From the NCBI RefSeq assembly GCF_003350535.1, contig NZ_QQBB01000014.1:22060-86059 (forward strand): 64,000 bases of DNA, given 5' to 3'. Below the pieces are notes generated by a model that saw only the letters and a program-made list of their open reading frames with translations, was not told the origin of the DNA and did no database searches. This document shows, piece by piece, positions 1-8,532 of this stretch (its first letter is position 1; each line of letters opens with the position of its first letter). A program made the position numbers and the translations under genes. Source of the DNA: Microvirga subterranea (GTDB taxonomy: Bacteria; Pseudomonadota; Alphaproteobacteria; Rhizobiales; Beijerinckiaceae).

Positions 1-387
1 CGCCCAGTGCTGGGCATCGCTGAATGTGGGGTTCTCACGGCACTGACGCTCGGCCAGAGATTTGGCGTCATCGCCATTTTGCCGACCTCGATCCCCCGGC
101 ACCTGCGCTACTTCGGCGCCATGGGCGTTACACAGCGTCTTGCGGGTGATCTTGCGATCGGTCTCGGAGTGGCAGAGCTTGCAGATGACGAACGTACCTT
201 CGGGCGTATGGTCCAGGTCGGACAAGCACTGAGAGACACTCATGGTGCGGATGTGCTCGTCATGGGGTGTGCGGGCATGGCGCGCTTTCGGGCTTCCCTT
301 GAGCAAGCCGTCGGCGTGCCGGTGGTAGAGCCGACGCAGGCCGCGGTCGTGATGGCCGTAGGACGCGTTCGACTTCAAGGCACGTGA
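1..387 (+). CDS. Asp/Glu/hydantoin racemase family protein, 5'-truncated by the window edge
   Basis: The reading frame is open from base 1, so the gene starts outside the window and only about 128 C-terminal residues are visible. The text RFGVIAILPTSIPRHLRYF, followed by a VLVMGCAGMA segment carrying the second cysteine and a VPVVEPTQAAV segment, matches the Asp/Glu/hydantoin racemase fold. In that family two cysteines act as acid and base on an amino-acid alpha carbon; only the C-terminal one (in MGCAGM) and an earlier ECG cysteine can be seen here. It lies 88 bp before an amidohydrolase on the same strand, which fits a role in breakdown of a cyclic amide or amino-acid derivative. The substrate cannot be deduced. 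Confidence 0.8.
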   Translation, partial: RPVLGIAECGVLTALTLGQRFGVIAILPTSIPRHLRYFGAMGVTQRLAGDLAIGLGVAELADDERTFGRMVQVGQALRDTHGADVLVMGCAGMARFRASLEQAVGVPVVEPTQAAVVMAVGRVRLQGT

Positions 388-475
388 GAGCCGGAGCTGC
401 CTTGGATGCACACAACAATCTTCGACTGACTCTACTTCACTTCTGAATCTCTGACCTGTCTCGACGGAAACAAAA

Positions 476-1921
476 ATGGCCCATAACACCATCACTCTCT
501 TCAAGGATTGCGACTGGATCATTGCTTGGGATGAGCCATCGCAATCCCACGTATACCTGCGCGACGCAGATTTCGCGATCCGTGGCGATGAGATCATTCA
601 CGTCGGGAAAGACTACTCAGGCACTGCCGATGTGGAGATCGACGCGCGTCGAATGATGCTGATGCCTGGTTTCGTCGATGTCCACAGCCATCCGGGGCAT
701 GAACCCGGCTGGAAGGGAATGCTGGAGGAGTTGGGCAGCCCGCGGCTTGGGCAGAGTTCTCTCTATGAATTCATGCCGGTCTTTCAGATCGGCCCGGAAT
801 ACACGCGCCCTGCCCTTCGGGTCGCCGTGTCGGAGCTTTTGAAGAGCGGCGTCACCACCATCTGTGATCTTGGCCGTCCTCGCGAGAGCTGGGCCGACGA
901 ATATGCGGAGACCGGCATCAGAGCCGTTCTATGGGGCATGTTCCGGTCGGGGCCCTGGAAAACACGCAACGGGCACTCGGTGGAATACGATCTTGATCCC
1001 GCAGCGGGCGATCGCCTGCTTCGCGAGGCGATCGATATCGCGGATGCTGCGTCCAAGCACCCGAGCGGCCGGATTACCGGGTTCATTGGCCCCGCGCAGA
1101 TCGACACCTGCACCGAGGGACAGATCCGGGATGCTCTCGATGCCGCCCGGGAACGCAACCAGCCGATCCAGATCCATGCGGCGCAAAGCATCGTGGAGTT
1201 CCAGGAAATCATGCGCCGATATGGCGCCACGCCGATCGAATGGCTGGAGAAGATCGGCGCACTTGGACCTGATACGATCATCGGACATTGCATCTTCCTC
1301 AACGACCACCCCTGGATTCACTGGCCGCATGCCAATGACTTCGACCGCCTCAGAGACAGCGGCGCCCAGGTGGCCCACTGCCCAGTGGTCTTCGCGCGTC
1401 GCGGAATCGCGCTCAACACGCTGAGCCGCTACATGAATGCCGGCATCCGCTGCGGGATCGGCACCGATAGCTTCCCGCACAACATGCTGGATGAGCTTAG
1501 AATGGCCTGTTACGCCGGCCGCATCGTGGCGGGAAGCTTCACGGCTGCAAGCACGCGCGACGCTTTCATGGCGGCGACTGCAATCGGGGCCGATATGATC
1601 CGTCGTCCGGACCTCGGACGTCTGGCTGTCGGCTGCAAGGCGGACTTCTCCGTGGTCGATATGACCAATCCGTATATGCAGCCGGATTACGAGCCCATTC
1701 GGAGCCTCGTCTATTCGGCGAACGACCGCGCCATCAAGGACGTCTATGTCGACGGGCGGCAGGTCGTCCGAGACGGAGAGGTTCTCGACTTCGACATCGG
1801 CGAGGATATCGAAATGCTGCGAAGGGGTCAGGCGGAAGCGATTGCAGCGGCTCCGCAGCGCGATTGGGCCGGTCGCCATCTCGATGAATTGAGCCCACGC
1901 GTCTTTCCGGTTCGATCATGA
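476..1921 (+). CDS. Metal-dependent amidohydrolase (TrzN/AtzA/guanine-deaminase-like)
   Basis: A 481-residue protein of normal length for the amidohydrolase superfamily. The metal-binding set is visible: HSH at residues 70-72 after PGFVDV, a histidine in QIHAAQS near 232, one in IIGHC near 270, and an aspartate at 331 in GIGTDSFPHNM. The C-terminal segment LGRLAVGCKADFSVVDM is the usual beta-sandwich return of cytosolic chloro- and aminohydrolases. Members remove amino, chloro or amide groups from N-heterocycles or open cyclic amides. The gene follows a racemase and precedes an amino-acid ABC uptake system on the same strand, so it probably processes a nitrogenous substrate that is then imported or catabolised. 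The exact substrate is unknown. Confidence 0.88.
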   Translation: MAHNTITLFKDCDWIIAWDEPSQSHVYLRDADFAIRGDEIIHVGKDYSGTADVEIDARRMMLMPGFVDVHSHPGHEPGWKGMLEELGSPRLGQSSLYEFMPVFQIGPEYTRPALRVAVSELLKSGVTTICDLGRPRESWADEYAETGIRAVLWGMFRSGPWKTRNGHSVEYDLDPAAGDRLLREAIDIADAASKHPSGRITGFIGPAQIDTCTEGQIRDALDAARERNQPIQIHAAQSIVEFQEIMRRYGATPIEWLEKIGALGPDTIIGHCIFLNDHPWIHWPHANDFDRLRDSGAQVAHCPVVFARRGIALNTLSRYMNAGIRCGIGTDSFPHNMLDELRMACYAGRIVAGSFTAASTRDAFMAATAIGADMIRRPDLGRLAVGCKADFSVVDMTNPYMQPDYEPIRSLVYSANDRAIKDVYVDGRQVVRDGEVLDFDIGEDIEMLRRGQAEAIAAAPQRDWAGRHLDELSPRVFPVRS

Positions 1922-2323
1922 CCTCGACGTTGATGAGAATGCTTCAGTGGAACGATGCTGAGCGTAGACCTATGCAGGCCAGGGCGCGGAGAACGGGATA
2001 GATGGATCACCCCTATCGGGGAGCTGATCGTCTCCGCCGGAGGGGATGAGGGAACCGGCAGGGGAGTACGTTCCGCCTGAAGCCCGAACGCTCGCCTAAC
2101 CCGTTCGGGCGACTCCCGGACCGTAGGGGTCATCCGTCGAGCATCTGAGAATGCAGCCTTGGAGGCAGTGCTGATGTGTCGGCACCTTTCGGCATGCTCC
2201 TGTCGCAGGAGTGAAGACTTCGAAAGGGATTACTTTGCGAAATCTACGCTTGAAACCTCCGATCTTTCGGGTCTAGCTTTGAGTGCTAGCGCTTCATAAA
2301 GCGCACAAATAAGAGGGAACACG
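1922..2323. other. Intergenic region upstream of the amino-acid ABC operon
   Basis: About 400 bp with no convincing gene. It should hold the promoter of the aap-like operon. A short inverted repeat, GCGCTT at 2289-2294 and AAGCGC at 2299-2304, sits about 20 bp before the start codon and could be an operator or a 5' UTR hairpin. A purine-rich ribosome site (aagaggga) lies at 2311-2318. Confidence 0.4.
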
Positions 2324-3361
2324 ATGTCGAAATCAAAGCACGTTACTCGTTGGCTCGCGATGGGACTTGTTGCCGGTGTAGCTGCGCTCGCGGCAGCTCC
2401 CGCCTCCGCACAGTCGACCCTCGACACGGTCAAGAAGCGCGGCAAGATCCTCTGTGGCGTTTCTCCTGTCGCTCCTGGGTTCTCCTACGCGGACGACAAG
2501 GGCGCTCGGCGAGGCTTCGACGTGGACATCTGTCGAGCGGTCTCGGCTGCAGTCTTCGCCGATCCTGACAAAGTCGAATACGTGCCGTTGAATACGAATG
2601 TGCGCTTTCAGGCGCTCCAATCAGGCGAAGTTGATATCCTGTCGCGCCAGAACACCTGGAGCTACACCCGCGACACATCCCTCGGCCTCGATTTCGGCCC
2701 CGTCGTCTTCTACGATGGTCAGGGCCTGATGGTGCCGGCGAAGCTGAACGTTAAGAGTGCAGCGGAACTCTCCGACGCCGCGATTTGCCTTCTGCCCGGA
2801 ACGACGACGCTGCAGAATCTCGAGGACTATTTCCGCCCGAAGAACATCAAGTACGAGTCGGTCGTGTTTGAGAACTCGGATGAGTGGCGGAATGCCTTCT
2901 TCTCCGGACGTTGCGACGCCACGACGACGGATCGTTCCGATCTTGCCTCTGTTCGTGCGATTGCCAACGATCCCGAGCAGTACGTGATCCTGCCTGAGAC
3001 GATTTCGAAGGAGCCGCTCGCGCCCGCCATCCGGCAGAATGACCCCAACTGGCGCGACATTCTGAATTGGTCCGTGTACACATTGATTGCGGCGGAAGAG
3101 AAGGGAATCACGCAGGCGAATGTCGAGGATCACCTCAAGAGCGAGGACCCGGAGGTTCAACGAATGCTCGGCGTTTCGGGCGACTTCGGTAAAATGATTG
3201 GTCTCGACAACAAGTGGTCCTTCAACATCATCAAGATGGTCGGCAATTACGGGGAGGTCTTCGACCGCAACCTCGGCCCCAAGACCCGTCTCGGCCTGAG
3301 CCGTGGTCCGAACAAGCTCTGGACCGAGGGCGGCCTCCTCTACTCGCCGCCCTTCCGGTAA
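2324..3361 (+). CDS. aapJ: Polar amino-acid ABC transporter, periplasmic binding protein (AapJ/BztA-like)
   Basis: 345 residues with a clear Sec signal peptide (basic SKSKH, a hydrophobic run to about residue 25, then APASAQ). The mature part begins STLDTVKKRGKILCGVS, followed by GFSYADDKG, RRGFDVDICRAV and VPLNTNVRFQALQSGEVDILSRN-like text, the AapJ/BztA signature. It captures L-amino acids in the periplasm and delivers them to the two permeases encoded immediately downstream. Start chosen at ATG 2324 behind aagaggga. In the general L-amino-acid permease (Aap) and the glutamate/glutamine system (Bzt) the gene order is J-Q-M-P; here J, Q and M are present but no P follows. Confidence 0.93.
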   Translation: MSKSKHVTRWLAMGLVAGVAALAAAPASAQSTLDTVKKRGKILCGVSPVAPGFSYADDKGARRGFDVDICRAVSAAVFADPDKVEYVPLNTNVRFQALQSGEVDILSRQNTWSYTRDTSLGLDFGPVVFYDGQGLMVPAKLNVKSAAELSDAAICLLPGTTTLQNLEDYFRPKNIKYESVVFENSDEWRNAFFSGRCDATTTDRSDLASVRAIANDPEQYVILPETISKEPLAPAIRQNDPNWRDILNWSVYTLIAAEEKGITQANVEDHLKSEDPEVQRMLGVSGDFGKMIGLDNKWSFNIIKMVGNYGEVFDRNLGPKTRLGLSRGPNKLWTEGGLLYSPPFR

Positions 3362-3428
3362 TCCTAGGACGGCGCGGGCGGCTCTCAAGCTGCCCGCGTC
3401 TCTGTCGCTGATACCGGGAAGGATTATC

Positions 3429-4601
3429 ATGCGCCTCGATGCGTCGAGTGGAACCAGGCTCCTCTATGACCTGCGCGTCAGAGCCATCATTTATCAGGTC
3501 GTCGCTGTTGCAAGCGTCGTCTTCCTCGGGCTCTACCTGTTTTCGAACGTCTCCCAGAAGCTGGCCGAGCAGAACATTGCGACCGGCTTCAACTTTCTGT
3601 CGCGTGAAGCAGGATTCGTCATCAGCCAGACACTGATCGACTACAAGCCTAGCGACACTTACGGTCGGGCCATTCTCGTCGGAATTACCAACACGATCTG
3701 GGTCTCGGCCTGGGGAGTGGTTTTTGCAACGGTCATTGGATTTTTCGTCGGAATCGCACGACTATCCTCCAATCCGCTCCTGGCGCTTCTGGCATTTCTC
3801 TATGTCGAGGCACTACGCAACGTACCGCTGCTTCTGTATCTCTTTCTCTGGTACGCATTGATCGTGACCAGCCTGCCCTCGGTCCGCGACGCATGGGAAC
3901 TCCTCCCGCATGTCTTTTTGAGCAACAGCGGCCTTACCGTCCCTTCGCTGAACTGGAGCAGTGCACACACGGCTGCCCTCGCTGCCCTGCTTCTCGGTGG
4001 CATTCTTGCTGTCTTCGTCCGACGCCGCATAGTCGCAGAGCGCGTTCGTACGGGGCGGGAGCGGGTCACGTGGCCTCTTGTTGCCGTTGCATTGCTTGCG
4101 CCGTCTTTGCTTGCGATCCTGCTGTTCCAGCCGGATCTCGCATTCAGCCTGCCTGAGAAGGGCCGCTTTCGCTTGACCGGAGGTGCACAGCTCAAGCCGG
4201 AGTTCGTTGCCCTGCTCGTCGGCCTGGCCCTTTCCGCATCGGCCGGTATCGCGGAAATCGTTCGAAGCGGGATCCTCTCGGTTCGGAAGGGGCAATGGGA
4301 GGCTGCCCGTGCTCTCGGTTTAAGCGACGGCAGAACGATGCGCCTCGTCGTCATCCCTCAAGCTTTGCGCGTGATCATTCCGCCCCTGACGAGCAGCTAT
4401 CTGAGCCTGTTCAAGAACTCGTCGCTCGCGATCGCCATCGGGTATCCGGATCTCGTGATGGTGTCGAACACTACCATGAACCAGACAGGCCAGGCCATCG
4501 AGGGAATTGCGATCTTCATGCTCGTCTACCTCGGCCTGTCGATCACGATTTCCGTGTTCATGAACTGGTACAACAGCCGCGTCGCACTGAAGGAACGCTA
4601 A
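3429..4601 (+). CDS. aapQ: Polar amino-acid ABC transporter permease (AapQ/BztB-like)
   Basis: 390 residues from the ATG at 3429, which follows a gaagg ribosome site; an upstream in-frame ATG at 3303 lies inside aapJ and is rejected. The protein has several hydrophobic segments, the loop VEALRNVPLLLYLFLWY and a C-terminal EAA motif EAARALGLSDGRTMRLVVIPQAL that docks the ATPase. The long hydrophilic insert between membrane spans is typical of AapQ/BztB, larger than most His/Glu permeases. It forms the inner-membrane channel together with the next gene product, 3 bp downstream. Confidence 0.92.
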   Translation: MRLDASSGTRLLYDLRVRAIIYQVVAVASVVFLGLYLFSNVSQKLAEQNIATGFNFLSREAGFVISQTLIDYKPSDTYGRAILVGITNTIWVSAWGVVFATVIGFFVGIARLSSNPLLALLAFLYVEALRNVPLLLYLFLWYALIVTSLPSVRDAWELLPHVFLSNSGLTVPSLNWSSAHTAALAALLLGGILAVFVRRRIVAERVRTGRERVTWPLVAVALLAPSLLAILLFQPDLAFSLPEKGRFRLTGGAQLKPEFVALLVGLALSASAGIAEIVRSGILSVRKGQWEAARALGLSDGRTMRLVVIPQALRVIIPPLTSSYLSLFKNSSLAIAIGYPDLVMVSNTTMNQTGQAIEGIAIFMLVYLGLSITISVFMNWYNSRVALKER

Positions 4602-4604
4602 GCC

Positions 4605-5714
4605 ATGACGACAGCGACAGATCTGGCTGAAGCTCAGCTCAGGCTCCCGAGCGAGCGACGGCCTACGGAGGGCGGTGGTTTCGGAAGAGTTCTCAAGCCG
4701 CTTTTCGGAACACCGATCAACGCGGTGATCAGCCTCGCGTGTCTGACACTTCTCTGGCTCTCTGCAAAGGGCGCCTATGGGTGGCTCGTCACGCGGGCCG
4801 TGACGGAGGGCGGGCCCCAGGCCTGCAAAGCCGGGCAAGGCGCCTGCTGGCCTTTTTATGAAGCCAAGCTCCGTTTCATGCTGTTTGGCGTCTATCCTTA
4901 CGAGGAGCACTGGCGTGTCATTCTCGCGATGGGTCTGTTCATGGCGGCCATCGCGGTGACGATGATCCCGCGTTTCTGGGATCGGCGCCTGCTCGCTCTC
5001 TGGGGTGTCACCGTTCTCGCGACGGGGCTGCTCATCAGCGGCGGCCTCTTCGGATTGCGCTACGTGCCGACGACGCAATGGAGCGGTTTGCCCCTTTCGT
5101 TCCTGCTCACCGCAGTGGGCTTGGCCTTCGGATTCCCGCTCGGAGTCGTCCTGGCTCTCGCCCGCTCATCCAAGCTTCCGGCGATCCGGGTCCTCGCCAT
5201 CGTGTTCATCGAGGTGATCCGCGGCGTTCCGCTCATCAGCATCCTGTTCATGGCGTCGGTGATGCTGCCCCTCTTCATGCCGGATGGCCTGACGATCGAC
5301 AAACTCCTCCGCGCGCAGATCGCGATCATCATTTTCGCCGCCGCCTATATTGCGGAGGCGGTCCGCGGCGGCCTGCAGGCGATTCCGCGCGGTCAGCACG
5401 AAGCCGCCAACGCCATGGGGCTCCACTACTGGCAGGCGATGCGGCTGGTCGTGCTGCCGCAGGCGCTCAAGATCGCCATTCCGCCGCTGGTGAACATTTC
5501 GATCGGCTTCTTCCAGGATACGACGCTCGTCACGATCATCGGTCTCCTTGATTTCCTTTCAACGATCAGGACGGCCATGCAGGACCCGAACTGGGTCGGT
5601 ATCGCCGTGATGGAAGGCTACCTTTTCGCAGCCTTCGTGTATTTGGTGTTCTCTTACGGGATGGGAGCCTACAGCCGATTCTTGGAGCGTCGCCTGCGCC
5701 TCGGGCATGACTAG
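4605..5714 (+). CDS. aapM: Polar amino-acid ABC transporter permease (AapM/BztC-like)
   Basis: 369 residues, starting 3 bp after the stop of aapQ, so certainly co-transcribed. It has about eight hydrophobic segments, FIEVIRGVPLISILFM, and the EAA loop QHEAANAMGLHYWQAMRLVVLPQALK. The sequence FQDTTLVTIIGLLDFL is characteristic of AapM. It forms the second half of the membrane channel. The gene is followed after 11 bp by a gene on the opposite strand, so the usual ATP-binding subunit (AapP) is not encoded here and must be supplied from elsewhere if the transporter works. Confidence 0.92.
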   Translation: MTTATDLAEAQLRLPSERRPTEGGGFGRVLKPLFGTPINAVISLACLTLLWLSAKGAYGWLVTRAVTEGGPQACKAGQGACWPFYEAKLRFMLFGVYPYEEHWRVILAMGLFMAAIAVTMIPRFWDRRLLALWGVTVLATGLLISGGLFGLRYVPTTQWSGLPLSFLLTAVGLAFGFPLGVVLALARSSKLPAIRVLAIVFIEVIRGVPLISILFMASVMLPLFMPDGLTIDKLLRAQIAIIIFAAAYIAEAVRGGLQAIPRGQHEAANAMGLHYWQAMRLVVLPQALKIAIPPLVNISIGFFQDTTLVTIIGLLDFLSTIRTAMQDPNWVGIAVMEGYLFAAFVYLVFSYGMGAYSRFLERRLRLGHD

Positions 5715-5725
5715 GAGCGAGCGAG

Positions 5726-7021
5726 TCAGGCTGCTCGGGCGGAGCGCCGCTCACGGGCGAGATCCATCGCCTGATAGGTCCAGTAGGTCAGCTGCACGGC
5801 CGCAGTCCCGAACGGGCCGCCGTTCCACGCCAAGCCGAAGGGCTCGAAGAGCCTGTAGCGATCGGTCTTGCCGAGGATAGCCTCGGCAACGACCTTCCCG
5901 CCGATCGCAGTGGTGTTCATGCCATGCCCGCCGAAGCCGTATGCGTACCAGATTCCGGGCTGCATCCGTCCGATCAGTGGCATGAGGTGGCGTGCATAGG
6001 CCATGAGTCCCGACCAGGCCGTTTCGACCCGAACGCCCTTGAGCTGTGGGTAGGTGGAAACCATCGTCTGACGCATCATCTCGGCGAGCCGTCGCGGCTC
6101 CGAAGTGCGCGTGGTGATGCGACCGCCCCAGAGAAGGCGTGCTCCGTCATCGACGAGGCGATAATAGTCCCCGGCTCTGCGATTGTCGCTGATCGCCTTC
6201 GGCGTGCGCACCGCCTCGGCAATTTGGTCCGGCGCCGACTCCGTGAGGAGCACATAGGTCGCAATGGGAAGAATGCTGCGGCGGAGGCGTGGCACGAGGT
6301 TGTCAGTATACCCGCCGCAGGCCAGGACCACATCGCGGGCCCGCAGCTCCCCATCGGAGGTTCGGATGACTTTCTCAGCACTGTCGAAGTCGGTCGCAAC
6401 CACACGCGAGCGCTCGAACACCCTCGCGCCGAGGCTCTCAAGGGCCTTGGCGAGGGATCGGGAATAGTTCAGGGGATGAAAGTGGAACGCTGCCGGGTCG
6501 TGGAGAGCCTGATAATATTTCGATGACTTCAGCACGGTTCGGACTTCTTCCGTGGACATCAGGTCGAGACGGTATCCGAACTCCTTCTCCATCAGGTCGC
6601 GCCGACGGGCGAGCCCGTCGGGATCATGGTAGCGGAGTACGCTCAGCTTCCCATGGACGAGCTTTTGGTCCGCAAAACCCAGACTGCTGATGTTGTTCTC
6701 GACGATTTGAGCCCCTTCTATCGACAATCTGTGCAGGTGCTGGGCGTTATCCCGGCCCACCATGCGCGTGATATGCGCGTGGCTGGTAGCATATCCAGGG
6801 CCGACGAACCCGCCGTTTCGTCCGGAAGCACCCCACCCTATCCGCTCAGCCTCGAGGACTACGACGGAGCGACCTGCCTTCGCCAACTCCAGTGCGGCCG
6901 TCAGTCCTGCAAGTCCTCCGCCGACGACTGCGACATCTGCCTCATGCGCGCCCGAGAGCGCCGGGTGCGCGCCGGCCTCTGAAAGCGTGCGGGCATAGTA
7001 TGTGTCGGCATAGCCATCCAT
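5726..7021 (-). CDS. FAD-dependent amine/amino-acid oxidoreductase (DAO family, PuuB-like)
   Basis: 431 residues from the ATG at 7021 (MDGYADTYYARTL), preceded by a ggag ribosome site; the longer frame to 7099 lacks support. VAVVGGGLAGLTAALELAKAG at the start of the DAO fold is the FAD dinucleotide-binding motif. IGWGASGRNGGFVGPGY is typical of the gamma-glutamylputrescine oxidase/PuuB-like subgroup, and LPLIGRMQPGIWYAYGFGGHGM near the C-terminus is the second FAD contact. It oxidises a primary or secondary amine to an aldehyde or imine with release of ammonia and peroxide. It converges on the amino-acid transporter, supporting a catabolic role. Substrate unknown. Confidence 0.88.
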   Translation of the reverse strand: MDGYADTYYARTLSEAGAHPALSGAHEADVAVVGGGLAGLTAALELAKAGRSVVVLEAERIGWGASGRNGGFVGPGYATSHAHITRMVGRDNAQHLHRLSIEGAQIVENNISSLGFADQKLVHGKLSVLRYHDPDGLARRRDLMEKEFGYRLDLMSTEEVRTVLKSSKYYQALHDPAAFHFHPLNYSRSLAKALESLGARVFERSRVVATDFDSAEKVIRTSDGELRARDVVLACGGYTDNLVPRLRRSILPIATYVLLTESAPDQIAEAVRTPKAISDNRRAGDYYRLVDDGARLLWGGRITTRTSEPRRLAEMMRQTMVSTYPQLKGVRVETAWSGLMAYARHLMPLIGRMQPGIWYAYGFGGHGMNTTAIGGKVVAEAILGKTDRYRLFEPFGLAWNGGPFGTAAVQLTYWTYQAMDLARERRSARAA

Positions 7022-7143
7022 GATGATCTCCGGCTCAAAGTGTCGCCAATCTCCACCAGAGGAGCAGGCATGAGAGGCAGCAAAGCACGTGGCGGCCAAA
7101 AGGCAAGAGCTTACGGATGCCTATGTTCGTGAAGTGTACAGGA

Positions 7144-8532
7144 TCAAGCCGTGCTCCGGAGACGCCTGTCACAGCTCAGGATGCACCAGAGGATCTGTGC
7201 CACGTTGACGAGGACGCCAACGATCGCAAACAGAGCGATGGCCGCCATCTCGTCTCGGAGAAGAAGAACTCCCACCGCCAGAGAAGCCGTGCGGAGGATG
7301 GTGACCACGACCTCATAGGCGAGGAAATGGCCTTGCAGCCCTAGGATCGGAAAGGCCTGGGTCGATGGCGCGCCGATGAAAATGAAGTAGAACCACAACG
7401 CCAGCCAGCGGGCATATTCTCCAGCCGGCGCCCAGTCGGCGCCGAAGACGAAGCTGAAGATCCATGGCCCGAAGACCATCATGATGCCAAAGGGCACGAT
7501 TCCGAAAGCCGCCAAGGCCGCAGTGCCCTTGAGAAGAAGAGGTCGCAGGGGCTCGGATCGGTGGCTCGCTTCGGCGATTCTCGGAAGAAACACCGTTCCG
7601 ACCGCGGCGGCAATGATCGTGATCGGCAGAGAGACCACCCGGAACGCAAGCACGTAGAAGCCCGCCGCGGCCGGCCCAAGCAGCGAGGCAAGCATGAGTG
7701 AGGGGATGCCGTAGGAGGCGGCATTGAGCCAGTCCAGGGGTGCTCTGAAAAGCGGGAAGTCCCGAAAGCGATAGGCCGCACTCCGGAGTGAAGCCTCAGC
7801 TTCGGCAGCAGGCTCGGCACGATCGCAAGCCTCGCTCGAGAGGAGCGTGCTCCTGGCGCTGCGCCACATCAGCCAGACCTTGAGCCCCCCGGAAATGGCG
7901 ACCGAGGCCAGCAGCACGGGTGCCGTCGCTGCGACGACGCCAGCGGCGGACTTTCCAGTGCCGACGAGAACGGCCTCGGCAATAGAGATCCGTGACAGCG
8001 ACGCAAACTGCTTCTTGCGGGCGAGCCAATGGTGGAACGGCTGAGCGATCGCCGTCATCAGAACGACGATGGGAAGAAGGAAAAGAAGCGATGAAGCGGC
8101 GGTGAAGCCGATCGCATCGGCGATCTCGGCATGGAAGATCCCGACGACGATCGCGGAGAGAGCGGACATCGCTGCGCTGATGATCATGGACAGGCGAAAA
8201 AGCGCCCGGGCTTCGCCGTCGGATGCCGGAAGAACGATCGAGCCCCCGTAGCCGAGGCTGGCAAACGGGGTGACAATTCCCACGATGGACAGGAATATCC
8301 CCTGCACTCCGAAAACTTCGGGCCCATAGAGACGGGTGATGACAGGGGAGAAAGCGAAGGTGATCGCCTGAGCGGCGGCCGTTCCGCCGACCACCACCGC
8401 CAGGCCCCGCATGAACGGATGCGACCGCAGGTTCCTTATCGACCGTACAGCGTTCGCTAGACTGCCGCGGCCCAGATCTTTGCTCTGTGCGGGCCCAAAC
8501 CGAGCCTGCCTCTCGCGCATGGGGGCGACCAT
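7144..8532 (-). CDS. Polysaccharide flippase, Wzx/MATE-like membrane protein
   Basis: About 462 residues with some twelve hydrophobic segments and the N-terminal pattern FSPVITRLYGPEVFGVQGIFLSIVGIVTPFASLGYGGSIVLP, which is typical of the polysaccharide biosynthesis/oligosaccharide flippase family. Such proteins move lipid-linked sugar repeat units across the inner membrane. Start chosen at the ATG at 8532, whose A overlaps the stop of the upstream gene (TGATG), indicating translational coupling. Its partner is a FemAB/CelD-like acyltransferase, so the pair may belong to an exopolysaccharide or capsule pathway whose other genes are not in the window. Confidence 0.88.
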   Translation of the reverse strand: MVAPMRERQARFGPAQSKDLGRGSLANAVRSIRNLRSHPFMRGLAVVVGGTAAAQAITFAFSPVITRLYGPEVFGVQGIFLSIVGIVTPFASLGYGGSIVLPASDGEARALFRLSMIISAAMSALSAIVVGIFHAEIADAIGFTAASSLLFLLPIVVLMTAIAQPFHHWLARKKQFASLSRISIAEAVLVGTGKSAAGVVAATAPVLLASVAISGGLKVWLMWRSARSTLLSSEACDRAEPAAEAEASLRSAAYRFRDFPLFRAPLDWLNAASYGIPSLMLASLLGPAAAGFYVLAFRVVSLPITIIAAAVGTVFLPRIAEASHRSEPLRPLLLKGTAALAAFGIVPFGIMMVFGPWIFSFVFGADWAPAGEYARWLALWFYFIFIGAPSTQAFPILGLQGHFLAYEVVVTILRTASLAVGVLLLRDEMAAIALFAIVGVLVNVAQILWCILSCDRRLRSTA

